DNA from: Candidatus Hydrogenedentota bacterium
Lineage (GTDB): Bacteria; Hydrogenedentota; Hydrogenedentia; Hydrogenedentales; SLHB01
NCBI GenBank assembly: GCA_013359265.1
Contig: JABWCD010000038.1
Span: forward strand, 1-43,022
Direction: 5' to 3'
Length of the DNA stretch: 43,022 nt
A program made the translations under genes and the position numbers. Position 1 is the first letter of the stretch. Every line of letters begins with the position of its first letter. This document shows, in pieces, positions 32,624-41,734 of the stretch. The notes beneath the pieces were generated by a model. That model searched no databases. It was not told where the DNA came from and was given only the letters and a program-made list of their open reading frames with translations.

Positions 32624-35410
32624 TCAAAAGGTGACTTCGATGGTTGCGATTTTTTTCTTCGTTAGGGCGACCGATAGGCTTTTGCCCGCGGGTTTGAGTT
32701 CTTTGCGGCGTTCTTCGTTGAGGTTGCAGAGCCAGGCTTTTTTGATGGGTTTCGCGAAGGTCAGTTTCGCGGTGACCGGTTTTGCTTCCGGGTTGAAGAC
32801 GCGGACAGTGTAGGAGCCGTTGCGGTCTTCGTGTTGTTTGAACGCAGTGAGTTGGACATTGCCGCCGGCAAGGGTGAGGAAGCTGAGGGATTTTGCCAGC
32901 GTGCCCTTGTGGGGGCCGCATTGCGCGGGGTCGAGCGGAAGGTTGAGTTCTTCCGCTTCGGTGAAGACGCCGTTGGTCCAGTCGCCTTTATGGGGGTAGA
33001 TGGAGTAGGTCCATTCGTGGGGGCCGATGCATTGGGCAAGGTCCATTTCAGGGTGGACTTCCCAGCGGCCGAAGATGGGGCAGTTGCGATAGGTGTAGGC
33101 GCGGAAGAGGGTGATGCCGAGCGTGCGTTCGGCGTTGTCGAGGGCTTCGTATTCGCGGATGCCGGTGTTGAGGATGGCGAAACCTTTTTTGCCGTCGGTG
33201 AGATCGACCCAGCGGTACATGGGGTATTGCGGGTTCGGGCGGCCGTAGTACGCGTTGCCTTTCTTGACGGTGATGTCGCGCTCGATGACGTCGTAGTTCG
33301 CTTCCGAATCCGAGACCTTCGCCTTGAGTCCGGTCGGGAACATGACGCGGAGGCGGTGGTTCTTGCACTGGTTGTCGAGCGAGGTGGTGACGTCGAGGCG
33401 TCGCTGGCCCGCGCGCAGGGTGAAGCGGCTGGTGACGACGAGTTTGCGGCGCTCTTTCGTGCGGCTGGTGTGATCGTCGGCGTCGCCGCGGAACTGCGCG
33501 GTGAGTTCGTCGTCGATGCCGATGGGAATTTCCATGTGGTACTCGACGCGGACGCGGGCGAGCAGCGGGCCGGCTTCTTCGAGCGCAATGACGCAGGGCG
33601 ACCCGTGCGAGGTGATCGTCTCGTTGCCGTGTGGCTCCATGTGAATCCACGAGTGGCCGGTCTCGCCGGTGTCTTCGAGGTAGTGCAGGCCGCTGTAGGT
33701 TTGTTTCGTTTGTTTGTGGGTGATATCGAGCGTGCCGTCGCTGTTGAACTTGACGCGGAGGAACTCGTTCTCGATGACGTTCGTTTCTGTCGCCAACGAA
33801 CCCGGCTCATATTGCCACTTTTCCTCGCGCACGATGTGGAAGGTTTTGTAGCCGAAGGCGGGGATGTCTTCGACTTCGACGTGGCAGAGCACGCGCTGCG
33901 TGTTCAGTTCGATCGAGATGTCCTGCAGGTTGCGGACGAGCGCGCCCCACTCGAACTGTTCCTTGCGCTGGATGCGCGAGACTTTTTTGCCGTCCGGCGT
34001 GCGGATGCTGAAGGCTTCGTAGCCCATGTTGGCGGGCATGTCGATGTAGCACGACACGACGCCGCCGCGCGGGAAGGGGCAGGGATTGAAGACGGTGAGG
34101 ACGGTGTCCCTGGGCGACAGGTCCGAGTTGTCGATCGCGATTTGCACCGCACCCATGCCGCGGCGGGCAAGCCCTTCGCTGACGATGCAGATTTGGTCGA
34201 ACCGGAACAGCGAGTCCTTTTCCATTTGATCGATGCCCGCGCCGGTGATGGTGTCGTGCGGATGGTTCTGCAAAAGCATTTTCCAGCACTTGTCGAGGGC
34301 GGTCTTTTCGTAGCGGCCGCCGGCCATCTTGCCGATGGCGCTCCAGGGTTCGGCGAGACGTTGCAGCGCAACTTCCGCCTTGTGGTTCGCGCGTTTGAGG
34401 CGCGTGCGCGCGCTGATGACGTCGCCCATGAGGTGCGTCCACTTGCCGGTGGATCCCGGGTCGCGGCTTTCGCCGGTGAGCACGGTTGGGTTCTTGACCT
34501 CCTTGCGCATCGCGTCCATGTAGGTCTTAAGATCGGAGAACCTGATGTCATGCTCCGGCAGCAGCTTCTGGCAGAGCTTCATGATCCGAGTTTCTTCGGG
34601 ATCGGGATCGCTGGTGTCGAAGCCCTGCATGCAGCAGATGTGCGAGGTGGTGAAGTGTTCGGATTCGTCCTTCACCAGTTTCAGCAACTGATCGCGGATG
34701 GGTTTCTCGTTCCACTGTTTGATGTGTTTGTCGAGGACGTAGTAGTGATCGCGCGGTTTGTCCACGCGCGCGAGGCGGAAGGGCGCGGCGCCGCGGTCCC
34801 AGTCGTAGCGCGCCCAGACGTCGTCGGAGCCGTAGCGCAGGAAGCGGTAGACGTAGATGTAGTAGCTGAAGCGGCTCATGCAGCCGAAGCGCATACCGAG
34901 GAGGCGCGAGCCGTCCGGCCCTTCGAGAATGAATTCGCTCTTGGGCACGTTGATGCCGCGGTAGAAAATGATCGTGTCGATATCGAAGCCCTGATAGATT
35001 TGCGGCATCTGCGAGGTCTGGCCGTAGCCGAAGGGGGTGTAGCCGACCTTGGCGACCTTGCCGTAGCTTTCGGCGACGCGATGGCCGACGAGGAGGTTGC
35101 GGACGAGCGATTCGGCGTTGACGAGGTACTCTTCCGGGAGCGAGTACCACGGCCCAACGATGAACCGGCCGGACTTCACGTGCTTCTCGACGGCCGCGCG
35201 TTTTTCGGGGCGCAATTCGAGGTAGTCTTCGACGCAGAGCGTCTGGGAATCCATCGTGAAGGAGTGGAATTCTGTGTCGGTATCGAGCAGTTCGAGGAGG
35301 TTGTCCATGAAATCCAACAGGAGGAGGCGCGTTTCCTCGAAGGGATAGCCCCACTCGCGGTCCCAGTGCGAGTTGGACACAACATGGATCGTCTTACGGC
35401 CTTTGGACAT
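32624..35410 (-). CDS. GH38 alpha-mannosidase-like protein, catalytic Asp position replaced by Thr
   Basis: This is a 928-residue protein, full length for bacterial GH38. The start at 35410 follows GGGAGG by 5 bases. An upstream in-frame ATG (35506) adds no conserved sequence. Zinc/active-site segments present are NSHWDREW (His15, Asp17) and NHPHDTITGAG (His383/His385). The segment that holds the catalytic nucleophile and zinc ligand in GH38 (DPFGH or PDSFG) reads YTPFGYGQTSQMPQI, with Thr125 at the Asp position. Middle and C-terminal beta domains are intact (FNPCPFPRGG, LDVTTSLDNQCKNHRLRVMFP). There is no signal peptide, so it is cytoplasmic. Either it is non-catalytic or another acid serves. 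A C-terminal paralogue fragment lies at 30491-30757. Confidence 0.88.
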   Translation of the reverse strand: MSKGRKTIHVVSNSHWDREWGYPFEETRLLLLDFMDNLLELLDTDTEFHSFTMDSQTLCVEDYLELRPEKRAAVEKHVKSGRFIVGPWYSLPEEYLVNAESLVRNLLVGHRVAESYGKVAKVGYTPFGYGQTSQMPQIYQGFDIDTIIFYRGINVPKSEFILEGPDGSRLLGMRFGCMSRFSYYIYVYRFLRYGSDDVWARYDWDRGAAPFRLARVDKPRDHYYVLDKHIKQWNEKPIRDQLLKLVKDESEHFTTSHICCMQGFDTSDPDPEETRIMKLCQKLLPEHDIRFSDLKTYMDAMRKEVKNPTVLTGESRDPGSTGKWTHLMGDVISARTRLKRANHKAEVALQRLAEPWSAIGKMAGGRYEKTALDKCWKMLLQNHPHDTITGAGIDQMEKDSLFRFDQICIVSEGLARRGMGAVQIAIDNSDLSPRDTVLTVFNPCPFPRGGVVSCYIDMPANMGYEAFSIRTPDGKKVSRIQRKEQFEWGALVRNLQDISIELNTQRVLCHVEVEDIPAFGYKTFHIVREEKWQYEPGSLATETNVIENEFLRVKFNSDGTLDITHKQTKQTYSGLHYLEDTGETGHSWIHMEPHGNETITSHGSPCVIALEEAGPLLARVRVEYHMEIPIGIDDELTAQFRGDADDHTSRTKERRKLVVTSRFTLRAGQRRLDVTTSLDNQCKNHRLRVMFPTGLKAKVSDSEANYDVIERDITVKKGNAYYGRPNPQYPMYRWVDLTDGKKGFAILNTGIREYEALDNAERTLGITLFRAYTYRNCPIFGRWEVHPEMDLAQCIGPHEWTYSIYPHKGDWTNGVFTEAEELNLPLDPAQCGPHKGTLAKSLSFLTLAGGNVQLTAFKQHEDRNGSYTVRVFNPEAKPVTAKLTFAKPIKKAWLCNLNEERRKELKPAGKSLSVALTKKKIATIEVTF

Positions 35411-35621
35411 GGAAACCTCCCCGGAGTTGAAAGGAGATATTTTGGCAAACGGATGCGGAGCCGCGCAATTCGCAATGCGAGCGGCATTGGAACCCAGCAT
35501 TTCCATCCAACGAATTTCGCGTCACTAACGACGCGCTAACCCGGCGGCGTCAAGATGATCCCCGGCGTGAAATTGGGTTAAAGTGGGGCGTTTGGGCCGC
35601 AACGAAGTAGGAATTGTACCG

Positions 35622-37421
35622 ATGAAATCGACTATTGCTCGTCTCTTATTACTCTTGGTATGGGTCTGTGGCGCATTCGCGCACGTGGGCGATCACCCGT
35701 CCGTTCACGACACGGTGGCGGGCGTCGTCGAGCGCATGAAAGACACGATGTCGATCGAGGCGTTGCGCGCGTTGACGGTGGAGACGGCGGCGGCGGTCCT
35801 CACGGACGACGAGAAACACGTCCTCGCGACCGAGCACCTGTCCTTCGACGTGAACGTGCCGGTGGACGTGTACGTGGTGCGCGATGCGCGGTTGGGTAAG
35901 GACCCGTATTGGCTGGCGTCGGAAGGATTCGAGCAGACGGGGCTGCGCCTGAAAGTTGACGACGAAGAATTTGACGCGTGGAGGAAGTCCTTCGCGGCGG
36001 GCCGCGTGGGGCTTGGCGTAAGTAGTCTGAGCGGCGGCGGGGACCACTACTTCGTCGTGTTGAAGCCGAAGGAAGCGGGCGCGGCGATCGAGCTGACGAA
36101 TATCTATCCGGGGCGTCATACCGTCGGCGTGTTGACGAACGGCGCCCAGGTTTATGTCGATCGCGACGACAAACTCGCGGCCGAAGTGCCGGCGGAGTTC
36201 GAGGGCGCGTTCCTGTTGCGCGGCGACAACAGCCGCCGCAAGGAAGCCCAGATCGTCAACATCTTCCGCGTCACGCCGTATCCGGCGAGCGCGCGGCCCG
36301 ATCACGTGGTGCTGACATGGAGCGGCGATCCGAAGACGACTCAGGCGATTCAATGGCGGACCAGCACCGCGGTGAAGCACGGCAAGGTGCAATACATCCG
36401 GAAGGCGGACCACAACCGAGTGAACTCGAAGAAAGCGAACATGGTGGACGCGGAAACGAAGCCGCTCGCCAACGCGACGCTGCTGAACGACACGTCGATC
36501 CATCGACACACGGCGGTGTTGACGAACCTCGAACCGGGCACTACCTACCTCTACTCGGTCGGCGACGGGTCGGAGGACGGCTGGACCGAGTTGAACGAGT
36601 TCACGACGGCTCCGGACGCCACCGTGCCGTTTTCGTTCGTGTACATGGGCGACGCGCAGAACGGACTCGACCGCTGGGGCTCGCTGATTCACCACGCGTA
36701 CCGCGAACGGCCCGACGCGGCGTTTTACATTATGGCGGGCGACCTCGTGAACCGCGGCGCGGAGCGGGACGATTGGGACACGTTCTTCCAGAACGCCAAG
36801 GGCGTATTCGATCGCCGCCAGTTGGTGCCGTGCCTTGGCAATCACGAATATCAGAACAACGATCCGAGTTTGTATCTCGAACAGTTCGCATTGCCCACGA
36901 ACGGGCCGGCGGCGATTGGCCCGGAACGCGCGTATTCGTTCGAGTACAGCAACGCGCTGTTCGTCGTGCTCGACTCGAACCAGTTGCCGGAGACCCAGAC
37001 GGAATGGCTCGACCAGCAACTGGCGAATTCAAAGGCGGTGTGGAAGTTTGTGGTTTACCATCACCCTGCCTACTCGTCTTCCGTGAGACGCGACAACCCC
37101 GGCGTGCGCAAGCTGTGGGGCGCGATCTTCGACAAGTATCACGTGGACATGGCGCTTCAGGGGCACGACCACGCGTACCTGCGTACGTATCCGATGAAGG
37201 GCGAGCAACGCGTCGGGTCGCCGGCGGAAGGCACCGTGTACGTGATCAGCGTGTCGGGCACGAAGTTCTACGATCAGGGGGATCTCGATTACATCGAGTT
37301 TGGCATGACCAACGTCGCGACGTATCAGGTGCTCGATATTTACATCGACGGCGACCGTCTGGTCTATCGCGCGTACGACATCGACGGCGCCAAGCGCGAC
37401 GAACTTATTATCGAGAAGTGA
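35622..37421 (+). CDS. Exported purple-acid-phosphatase-like metallophosphoesterase
   Basis: This is a 599-residue protein. The ATG at 35622 opens a signal peptide (MKSTIARLLLLLVWVCGAFA). Residues to about 220 have no clear family. A fibronectin-III-like purple acid phosphatase N domain follows (RPDHVVLTWSGDP, LEPGTTYLYSVGDG). The metallophosphatase domain then has FVYMGDAQ (about 342), AGDLVNRG (about 374), LGNHEY (about 406), YHHPAYSS and GHDHAY (about 514), which together are the dinuclear metal ligands. It probably acts on phosphate esters outside the cytoplasm. It is divergent from the GH38 gene and coupled to the downstream GNAT gene by GTGA. Confidence 0.9.
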   Translation: MKSTIARLLLLLVWVCGAFAHVGDHPSVHDTVAGVVERMKDTMSIEALRALTVETAAAVLTDDEKHVLATEHLSFDVNVPVDVYVVRDARLGKDPYWLASEGFEQTGLRLKVDDEEFDAWRKSFAAGRVGLGVSSLSGGGDHYFVVLKPKEAGAAIELTNIYPGRHTVGVLTNGAQVYVDRDDKLAAEVPAEFEGAFLLRGDNSRRKEAQIVNIFRVTPYPASARPDHVVLTWSGDPKTTQAIQWRTSTAVKHGKVQYIRKADHNRVNSKKANMVDAETKPLANATLLNDTSIHRHTAVLTNLEPGTTYLYSVGDGSEDGWTELNEFTTAPDATVPFSFVYMGDAQNGLDRWGSLIHHAYRERPDAAFYIMAGDLVNRGAERDDWDTFFQNAKGVFDRRQLVPCLGNHEYQNNDPSLYLEQFALPTNGPAAIGPERAYSFEYSNALFVVLDSNQLPETQTEWLDQQLANSKAVWKFVVYHHPAYSSSVRRDNPGVRKLWGAIFDKYHVDMALQGHDHAYLRTYPMKGEQRVGSPAEGTVYVISVSGTKFYDQGDLDYIEFGMTNVATYQVLDIYIDGDRLVYRAYDIDGAKRDELIIEK

Positions 37422-37939
37422 ACGCGGCGTACACAGTCCAACGGCGCGGACCCGGCGAGGTTGACGATCTCTATGCGCTGATCGAGGCGTGCGGCGAGGA
37501 CATGTGGCGCCGGCTCGGTCTCGATCACTGGAAACCGCCGACGCCGATAGAAGTCTTTCGGGACTATGCGCGCACGAAGGAAGTGTATGCCGTGCGCGAC
37601 GGCAACGAGTTGGCCGCTACGTTCACGATCGGACCCGATGCGCCGGAGCCGTACCCGCCCTCGAACTGGGCAAACCATGCACACCGGGCGATCTACTTGA
37701 ACAAACTTGCCGTTTCGCCAATGTTGCAGGGGCGAGGACTCGGGCGATGGTGCATGGACGAGGTCGAACGGTTGACGCGCGAGCGCGGATTTCACGCCGT
37801 CCGTTTCGATGCCTTGACGCGAAACGCGCCGCTGCTTGCGTTCTACGATCACCTGGGCTACCGGCGGTGCGGCGACATGTACGTCTATGACGAAATCGGG
37901 CGGGGATGGGACATCGTGTTGTACGAGAAGGTGCTGTAA
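37418..37939 (+). CDS. GNAT-family N-acetyltransferase
   Basis: This is a 173-residue acetyltransferase. The acetyl-CoA binding motif is LNKLAVSPMLQGRGLGRWCMDEVE, with QGRGLG as the pyrophosphate loop. RFDALTRNAPLLAFYDHLGYRRCG follows, as in GNAT C-terminal ends. The start is the GTG at 37418, overlapping the phosphoesterase stop (GTGA). Any longer reading in this frame runs antisense-like through the phosphoesterase gene. The substrate (an amine, small molecule or protein) is not identifiable. Confidence 0.88.
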   Translation: MNAAYTVQRRGPGEVDDLYALIEACGEDMWRRLGLDHWKPPTPIEVFRDYARTKEVYAVRDGNELAATFTIGPDAPEPYPPSNWANHAHRAIYLNKLAVSPMLQGRGLGRWCMDEVERLTRERGFHAVRFDALTRNAPLLAFYDHLGYRRCGDMYVYDEIGRGWDIVLYEKVL

Positions 37940-37956
37940 GCGGGGAGGGCGGACAA

Positions 37957-38139
37957 CTATTTTGGATTCTGGATTTTGGATTCTGGATTGAGCGCGAGAT
38001 CAGTCGTCGATCGCGCGGCCGGGCATTCGCCGCAACCGCAGCCGGTCGATTTGCCGGTGAGCGTGCGATACCAGCGGCGCGCGAGGTAGGCGGCGCACGC
38101 GCCAATAACTGCCGCGACGACTAGGCCTTGCCACGTCAT
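37957..38139 (-). CDS. FeoB-associated Cys-rich membrane peptide
   Basis: This is a 60-residue protein. One transmembrane helix (GLVVAAVIGACAAYLA) is followed by basic residues and a GCGCGECPA cysteine motif, the standard form of the small FeoB-associated Cys-rich family. The ATG overlaps the feoB stop (ATGA), so it is translationally coupled. Its role in ferrous iron uptake is not established, and the cysteines may bind iron. The C-terminal residues ESKIQNPK come from a duplicated TTTGGATTCTGGAT word (37961-37989), probably intergenic repeat that has entered the frame. Confidence 0.85.
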   Translation of the reverse strand: MTWQGLVVAAVIGACAAYLARRWYRTLTGKSTGCGCGECPAARSTTDLALNPESKIQNPK

Positions 38140-40325
38140 GCGCCGCCCCATCCGAGCCACGTTGCGGCGTGGTAGATCGTGAAGGCGCCGATGTACGCGA
38201 GCGTGGTCATGTAGGCGAAGGTAAAGGCCGGCCACGCGACAGACTTTGTTTCCCGGCGGATGATCGCGAGCGTCGCGCCGCACTGGCAGCACAACGCGAA
38301 GAACACCATGATGGACAGGGCGACCGGAATGTCGAAGAGCAACGCGCCGTCCGCGCGTTGGGCGCCACGCAACGTTTCCTTGAGCGATTCGGACGCTTCG
38401 TCCACGTCACCGCCGAGGGCGAAGATGGTGCCGAGCGTGGCGATGACCACCTCCCGCGCGGGGAACGACGCGATTGCGGCCATGCCGATGCGCCAGTCCC
38501 ATCCCAGGGGCCGCACCAGCGGTTCGATGGCGACGCCCATGCGCCCGAAGTAGCTATTGCGCAAGTGTGCTGCGCTTTCCGCGTTGTTCAAATCCGTGAG
38601 CGCGGCGTCGAGGTCCGCGCCCGTTTGGCCGGACTGCTCCACTTGGGCGCGCTGTTCCGCGAACTGTCCCGCGATCGATTCGGAGTGTGGAAAGTACGCG
38701 AGCGCCCACACGATGACGGCCACGGCGAAGATAATGGTGCCCGCGCGGATGATGAATTCCTTGCCTTGTTCGTAGACCTTGCGCGCGACGGTGCCCCACT
38801 GCGGCCATTTGTAGGTTGGCAGTTCGAGCAGAAACGGCGGAGTGTCGCCCTTGAGCAATGTGCGCTTGAGCGTCCACGCGACGGGAACGGCGACGAGGAT
38901 TCCCGTGCAATACATCGCGAACAGGACGACGCCCTGCAGGTTCAGCACGCCGTACACTTTTGTATCGGGGATGAACGTGGTGATCATGAGCGTATACACC
39001 GGCAGGCGCGCGGAGCAGCTCATGAGGGGCGCGACGAGTATCGTAGTGACGCGGTCACGGCGGTTGCCAATCGTGCGTGTCGCCATGATGCCGGGAATCG
39101 CGCACGCAAACGACGAGAGCATTGGAATGAAGGACTGGCCGGAGAGTCCGCAACGGCTGAGGAGTTTGTCCATGAGAAACGCGGCGCGCGCCATGTAACC
39201 GCAGGCCTCGAGGAGCGCGATAAAGAACATTAGAATTACGATCTGCGGCAGGAACACCAGTACACTGCCGACACCGCCGACGACCCCGTCGACGACGAGA
39301 CTCTGCAGCATGCCTCCGGGAAGCATTTCGCCGATCCACGCGCCGGCGCTTCCGATTGCGGCGTCCACCAAATCCATGACGGGACCGGCCCACGCGAATA
39401 TGGCTTGAAACATGAGCAGCATCACGGCCGCAAAGACGAGCGTGCCGTAGACTTTGTGCGTGAGGACCGCGTCAATCTTGTCTGAACCGGTTATGAGCCG
39501 CGTTGCCGGCTTGCGCACACCGGCGGCAACTACGCGTCTCACCCAGTTGTACCGGCTGCGGGCTTCGATCGCGGCGAGCGAGCCGTTTTGCGCGACGCGG
39601 CCGCGGTGGCGGTCGACGATCTCGGAGATGCCGGCGTGCGCGCGCGCGAGCCTTTTCTCGATGTAGCCGTTTCGATCGATCAGGAGGCGGAACGCTTCGA
39701 CATGGGGGACTTCGCGCCCGATTTCGCCTTTGCGGGCGTTTAATTCCGCTTCAAGTGCGGCGAGTTCCTTGGTCAATGCCTCGGGGTACTCCGGACCCGC
39801 GGCGCCGTTTGCCGGACCGTGATCGGTCACGCGCACGAGCGCCGCGCGTAGATCGTCGATGCCGATTTTCTTGTGCGCGCAAATGCGAACGACGGGCGCG
39901 CCGAGTTCTTCTGCGAGCGTGTCCGTGTCGATTTCAATCTGGCGCTTATCGGCCAGATCGCTCATATTCAGTGCGACGACGAATGGCTTTCCGATTTCCC
40001 GCAACTGTGATACGAGATACAGATTGCGTTCGAGGTTGGTGGCGTCGACGACGGCAAGGATTGCATCGACGGGCCGCTCGCCGGCCTGCTGGCCGAGGAG
40101 GACGTCCACAACAATCGATTCATCGGGCGACCGCGCGGCGAGGCTGTAGGTGCCGGGGAGGTCGATCACTTCGACGGTCGAACCGTTGTGGCGCATGGCG
40201 CCGGCTTTTCGTTCGACAGTGACACCGGGGTAGTTGCCGGTCGAGTGGGCGAGGCCGGTCAGCGCATTGAAGAGGGTGGTTTTGCCGACATTGGGGTTGC
40301 CGATAACCGCTATCGTCTTAGCCAC
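38136..40325 (-). CDS. feoB: Ferrous iron transporter FeoB
   Basis: This is a 729-residue inner-membrane Fe(II) transporter with a cytoplasmic G domain. G motifs: G1 GNPNVGKTT, G2 NYPGVTVE, G3 DLPGTYSL, G4 NMSD. A helical guanine-dissociation-inhibitor-like region follows. The membrane domain has two Gate-type halves with the conserved GQSFIPMLSSFACAIPGIMATR and SCSARLPVYTLM. The C terminus ends in hydrophobic helices including a CCQCGAT motif. It follows feoA with a 9-base gap and precedes the Cys-rich peptide with an ATGA overlap. Confidence 0.97.
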   Translation of the reverse strand: MAKTIAVIGNPNVGKTTLFNALTGLAHSTGNYPGVTVERKAGAMRHNGSTVEVIDLPGTYSLAARSPDESIVVDVLLGQQAGERPVDAILAVVDATNLERNLYLVSQLREIGKPFVVALNMSDLADKRQIEIDTDTLAEELGAPVVRICAHKKIGIDDLRAALVRVTDHGPANGAAGPEYPEALTKELAALEAELNARKGEIGREVPHVEAFRLLIDRNGYIEKRLARAHAGISEIVDRHRGRVAQNGSLAAIEARSRYNWVRRVVAAGVRKPATRLITGSDKIDAVLTHKVYGTLVFAAVMLLMFQAIFAWAGPVMDLVDAAIGSAGAWIGEMLPGGMLQSLVVDGVVGGVGSVLVFLPQIVILMFFIALLEACGYMARAAFLMDKLLSRCGLSGQSFIPMLSSFACAIPGIMATRTIGNRRDRVTTILVAPLMSCSARLPVYTLMITTFIPDTKVYGVLNLQGVVLFAMYCTGILVAVPVAWTLKRTLLKGDTPPFLLELPTYKWPQWGTVARKVYEQGKEFIIRAGTIIFAVAVIVWALAYFPHSESIAGQFAEQRAQVEQSGQTGADLDAALTDLNNAESAAHLRNSYFGRMGVAIEPLVRPLGWDWRIGMAAIASFPAREVVIATLGTIFALGGDVDEASESLKETLRGAQRADGALLFDIPVALSIMVFFALCCQCGATLAIIRRETKSVAWPAFTFAYMTTLAYIGAFTIYHAATWLGWGGA

Positions 40326-40334
40326 GGCCCGGCC

Positions 40335-40583
40335 CTACGCGAGGCAAACGAGGGCGGCTTCGGTTTTCCGCAAGGAGAGGTGGTATCCGTGAATGATGAT
40401 TTCCATGGGATCGCCCAAGGGGGCCATCCGGACCACTTCAACGCCGGCGCCTTCGATCACGCCCATTTCGAGCAGCCGCTGGTGGACGGCGCCGTCACCG
40501 TGCAATCGCTCGACAACACCGACGTCACCCGGTTTCAGTTGATCGAGCGTCCGGTTCGTTCCATTGCTATGCAAGGCTGGCAT
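40335..40583 (-). CDS. feoA: FeoA-domain protein 1
   Basis: This is an 82-residue SH3-like FeoA domain. Its pattern TLDQLKPGDVGVVERL, HQRLLEMGVIEGAGVEVVRMAPLGDPMEIIIHGYHLSLRKTEA is the complete family signature. FeoA binds FeoB and is needed for Fe(II) transport in several bacteria. The start at ATG 40583 keeps a short overlap (17 bases) with the upstream second FeoA gene. An alternative start at 40601 would add six residues. Confidence 0.93.
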   Translation of the reverse strand: MPALHSNGTNRTLDQLKPGDVGVVERLHGDGAVHQRLLEMGVIEGAGVEVVRMAPLGDPMEIIIHGYHLSLRKTEAALVCLA

Positions 40584-40863
40584 CCTCCGCGGGGGATGCA
40601 TACGCTGCGGACCACGACAATTCCATCGGGCATACGCGGACACTTTCCGCCTCATTGGCGCGCAGGCACAGCCTGGAATCGCCGACTTCAATAATCAGCG
40701 GCGACCCGGCGCGCGCCACACGAATGGGCACGCCCGCCATCACGCCGAGCACGCGCAGGCGCGCGCTCAACGGCGAATCGTCATCGAGCGCTACGACGAA
40801 TACTTCGTCGCCGTCCGTGCAATCTGTGAGGGCCACATCCATTACATCTACATCCACAGCCAT
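40567..40863 (-). CDS. FeoA-domain protein 2 (divergent)
   Basis: This is a 98-residue protein. It is a second FeoA-like SH3 domain (DEVFVVALDDDSPLSARLRVLGVMAGVPIRVARAG, IIEVGDSRLCLRANEAESV), more divergent than the other copy and with a C-terminal extension. The ATG at 40863 has GGGGG upstream. Two adjacent FeoA proteins are common in feo operons with a DtxR-type regulator and may work as a pair on FeoB. Confidence 0.88.
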   Translation of the reverse strand: MAVDVDVMDVALTDCTDGDEVFVVALDDDSPLSARLRVLGVMAGVPIRVARAGSPLIIEVGDSRLCLRANEAESVRVCPMELSWSAAYASPAEDASLA

Positions 40864-40938
40864 CGTTATCCCCCAATCGTTCCTTGCCGCGGCGGCGCCC
40901 CCCGGCTGCCGCGCGGCACTGTTATTCACGCGCCCGGT

Positions 40939-41532
40939 CTAGTGATCGAGCCTGGATTTCTTGCTCTTGTTGCTCCCGGTGTGATACTCGCACACCTCCC
41001 CCGGCGGCGTAAGGCATTCGCCGCCTTCGCACAGCGGGCAACTCTCGACGGATTCGCAACCCGGGCGGAAACTTGCCATAACGCTGTGGATTTTGGCGGC
41101 GCGCGATTCGTCGCTAAGGATATAGCGCATGAGCCACACCAGACGCCGTCCGGTCTCGAGGCTCATCAGATGTTCCATCTTGCAGGCGTCCGACATGGCC
41201 ACTTCGCTCGACATGCCGAGAACTTCCTCGAAGAACTTGGTTAGGATACGGAAGTTTTGTTCGACGAGGCGCGCCATTTGTTTGCCGTCATCTGTAAGGA
41301 GGAGGAATCGATGCGGGTCTTCGGTGATCCATCCGCGCTTTTTGAGCTGCGAGATGGACATCGAGGCCGCGCCGCGCGATACTTCCAACATCTCGGCGAC
41401 ATCGGTGACGCGGGCGTATCCGAATTCGTCACGGAGCGCGTCCACGGCCATGAGATAATGGGCGGCCGAGTGTGTGATATCGTTCTTCTCGAAGTCGCGC
41501 CAGCGGGTTGAATCGTTGTGTTGAATGCTCAT
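40939..41532 (-). CDS. DtxR/MntR-family metal-dependent transcriptional regulator with Cys-rich tail
   Basis: This is a 197-residue protein. The N-terminal winged helix is HYLMAVDALRDEFGYARVTDVAEMLEVSRGAASMSISQLKKRGWI. The dimerisation and metal-binding domain follows (DACKMEHLMSLETGRRL, with Cys, Glu and His at the DtxR primary-site positions). No SH3-like third domain is visible. Instead the tail has about five cysteines (GCESVESCPLCEGGECLTPP, then VCEYH). As the first gene of the feo operon it is probably the iron-responsive repressor of that operon. The Cys tail may sense metal or redox state, by inference. Confidence 0.9.
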   Translation of the reverse strand: MSIQHNDSTRWRDFEKNDITHSAAHYLMAVDALRDEFGYARVTDVAEMLEVSRGAASMSISQLKKRGWITEDPHRFLLLTDDGKQMARLVEQNFRILTKFFEEVLGMSSEVAMSDACKMEHLMSLETGRRLVWLMRYILSDESRAAKIHSVMASFRPGCESVESCPLCEGGECLTPPGEVCEYHTGSNKSKKSRLDH

Positions 41533-41545
41533 TGGGCCTTCCTGA

Positions 41546-41601
41546 TCAGCATACTAAACACATGTCACTTGGATTATACGCAATGATTTGGCCGCTGTCA
41601 A
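41546..41601 (-). promoter_or_regulatory. Consensus sigma70 promoter and possible operator of the feo operon
   Basis: On the minus strand TTGACA (41601-41596) and TATAAT (41578-41573) are separated by exactly 17 bases, an exact consensus promoter. Downstream, TTAG-TATG-CTGA (41557-41546) is an imperfect inverted repeat resembling a DtxR-type half-site pair, placed to block transcription. The promoter is strong evidence. The operator is tentative. Confidence 0.75.
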
Positions 41602-41734
41602 TTGGTTTCAATGATGTCCAATGGTCAGCCGGCGGTACGCAACGGGTTTGGCTTGACCTGCGTAACTAACGGCGCCTACAATAGTTGTGGGTTTCATCGA
41701 CGGGCATTCGCCCGAGGGGCTGGGATTCACCGTT

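Noticed and set aside
32831-35539. A 902-codon open frame on the plus strand opposite the GH38 gene
   Set aside because: It is antisense to a clear GH38 gene. The length results from GC-rich third positions. The translation has no family motif and is monotonous in Val/Asp/Ala/Glu.
36317-37417. An N-terminal extension of the GNAT protein
   Set aside because: This is an out-of-frame reading of the phosphoesterase gene. The GTG at 37418 gives a normal-length GNAT and a GTGA coupling.
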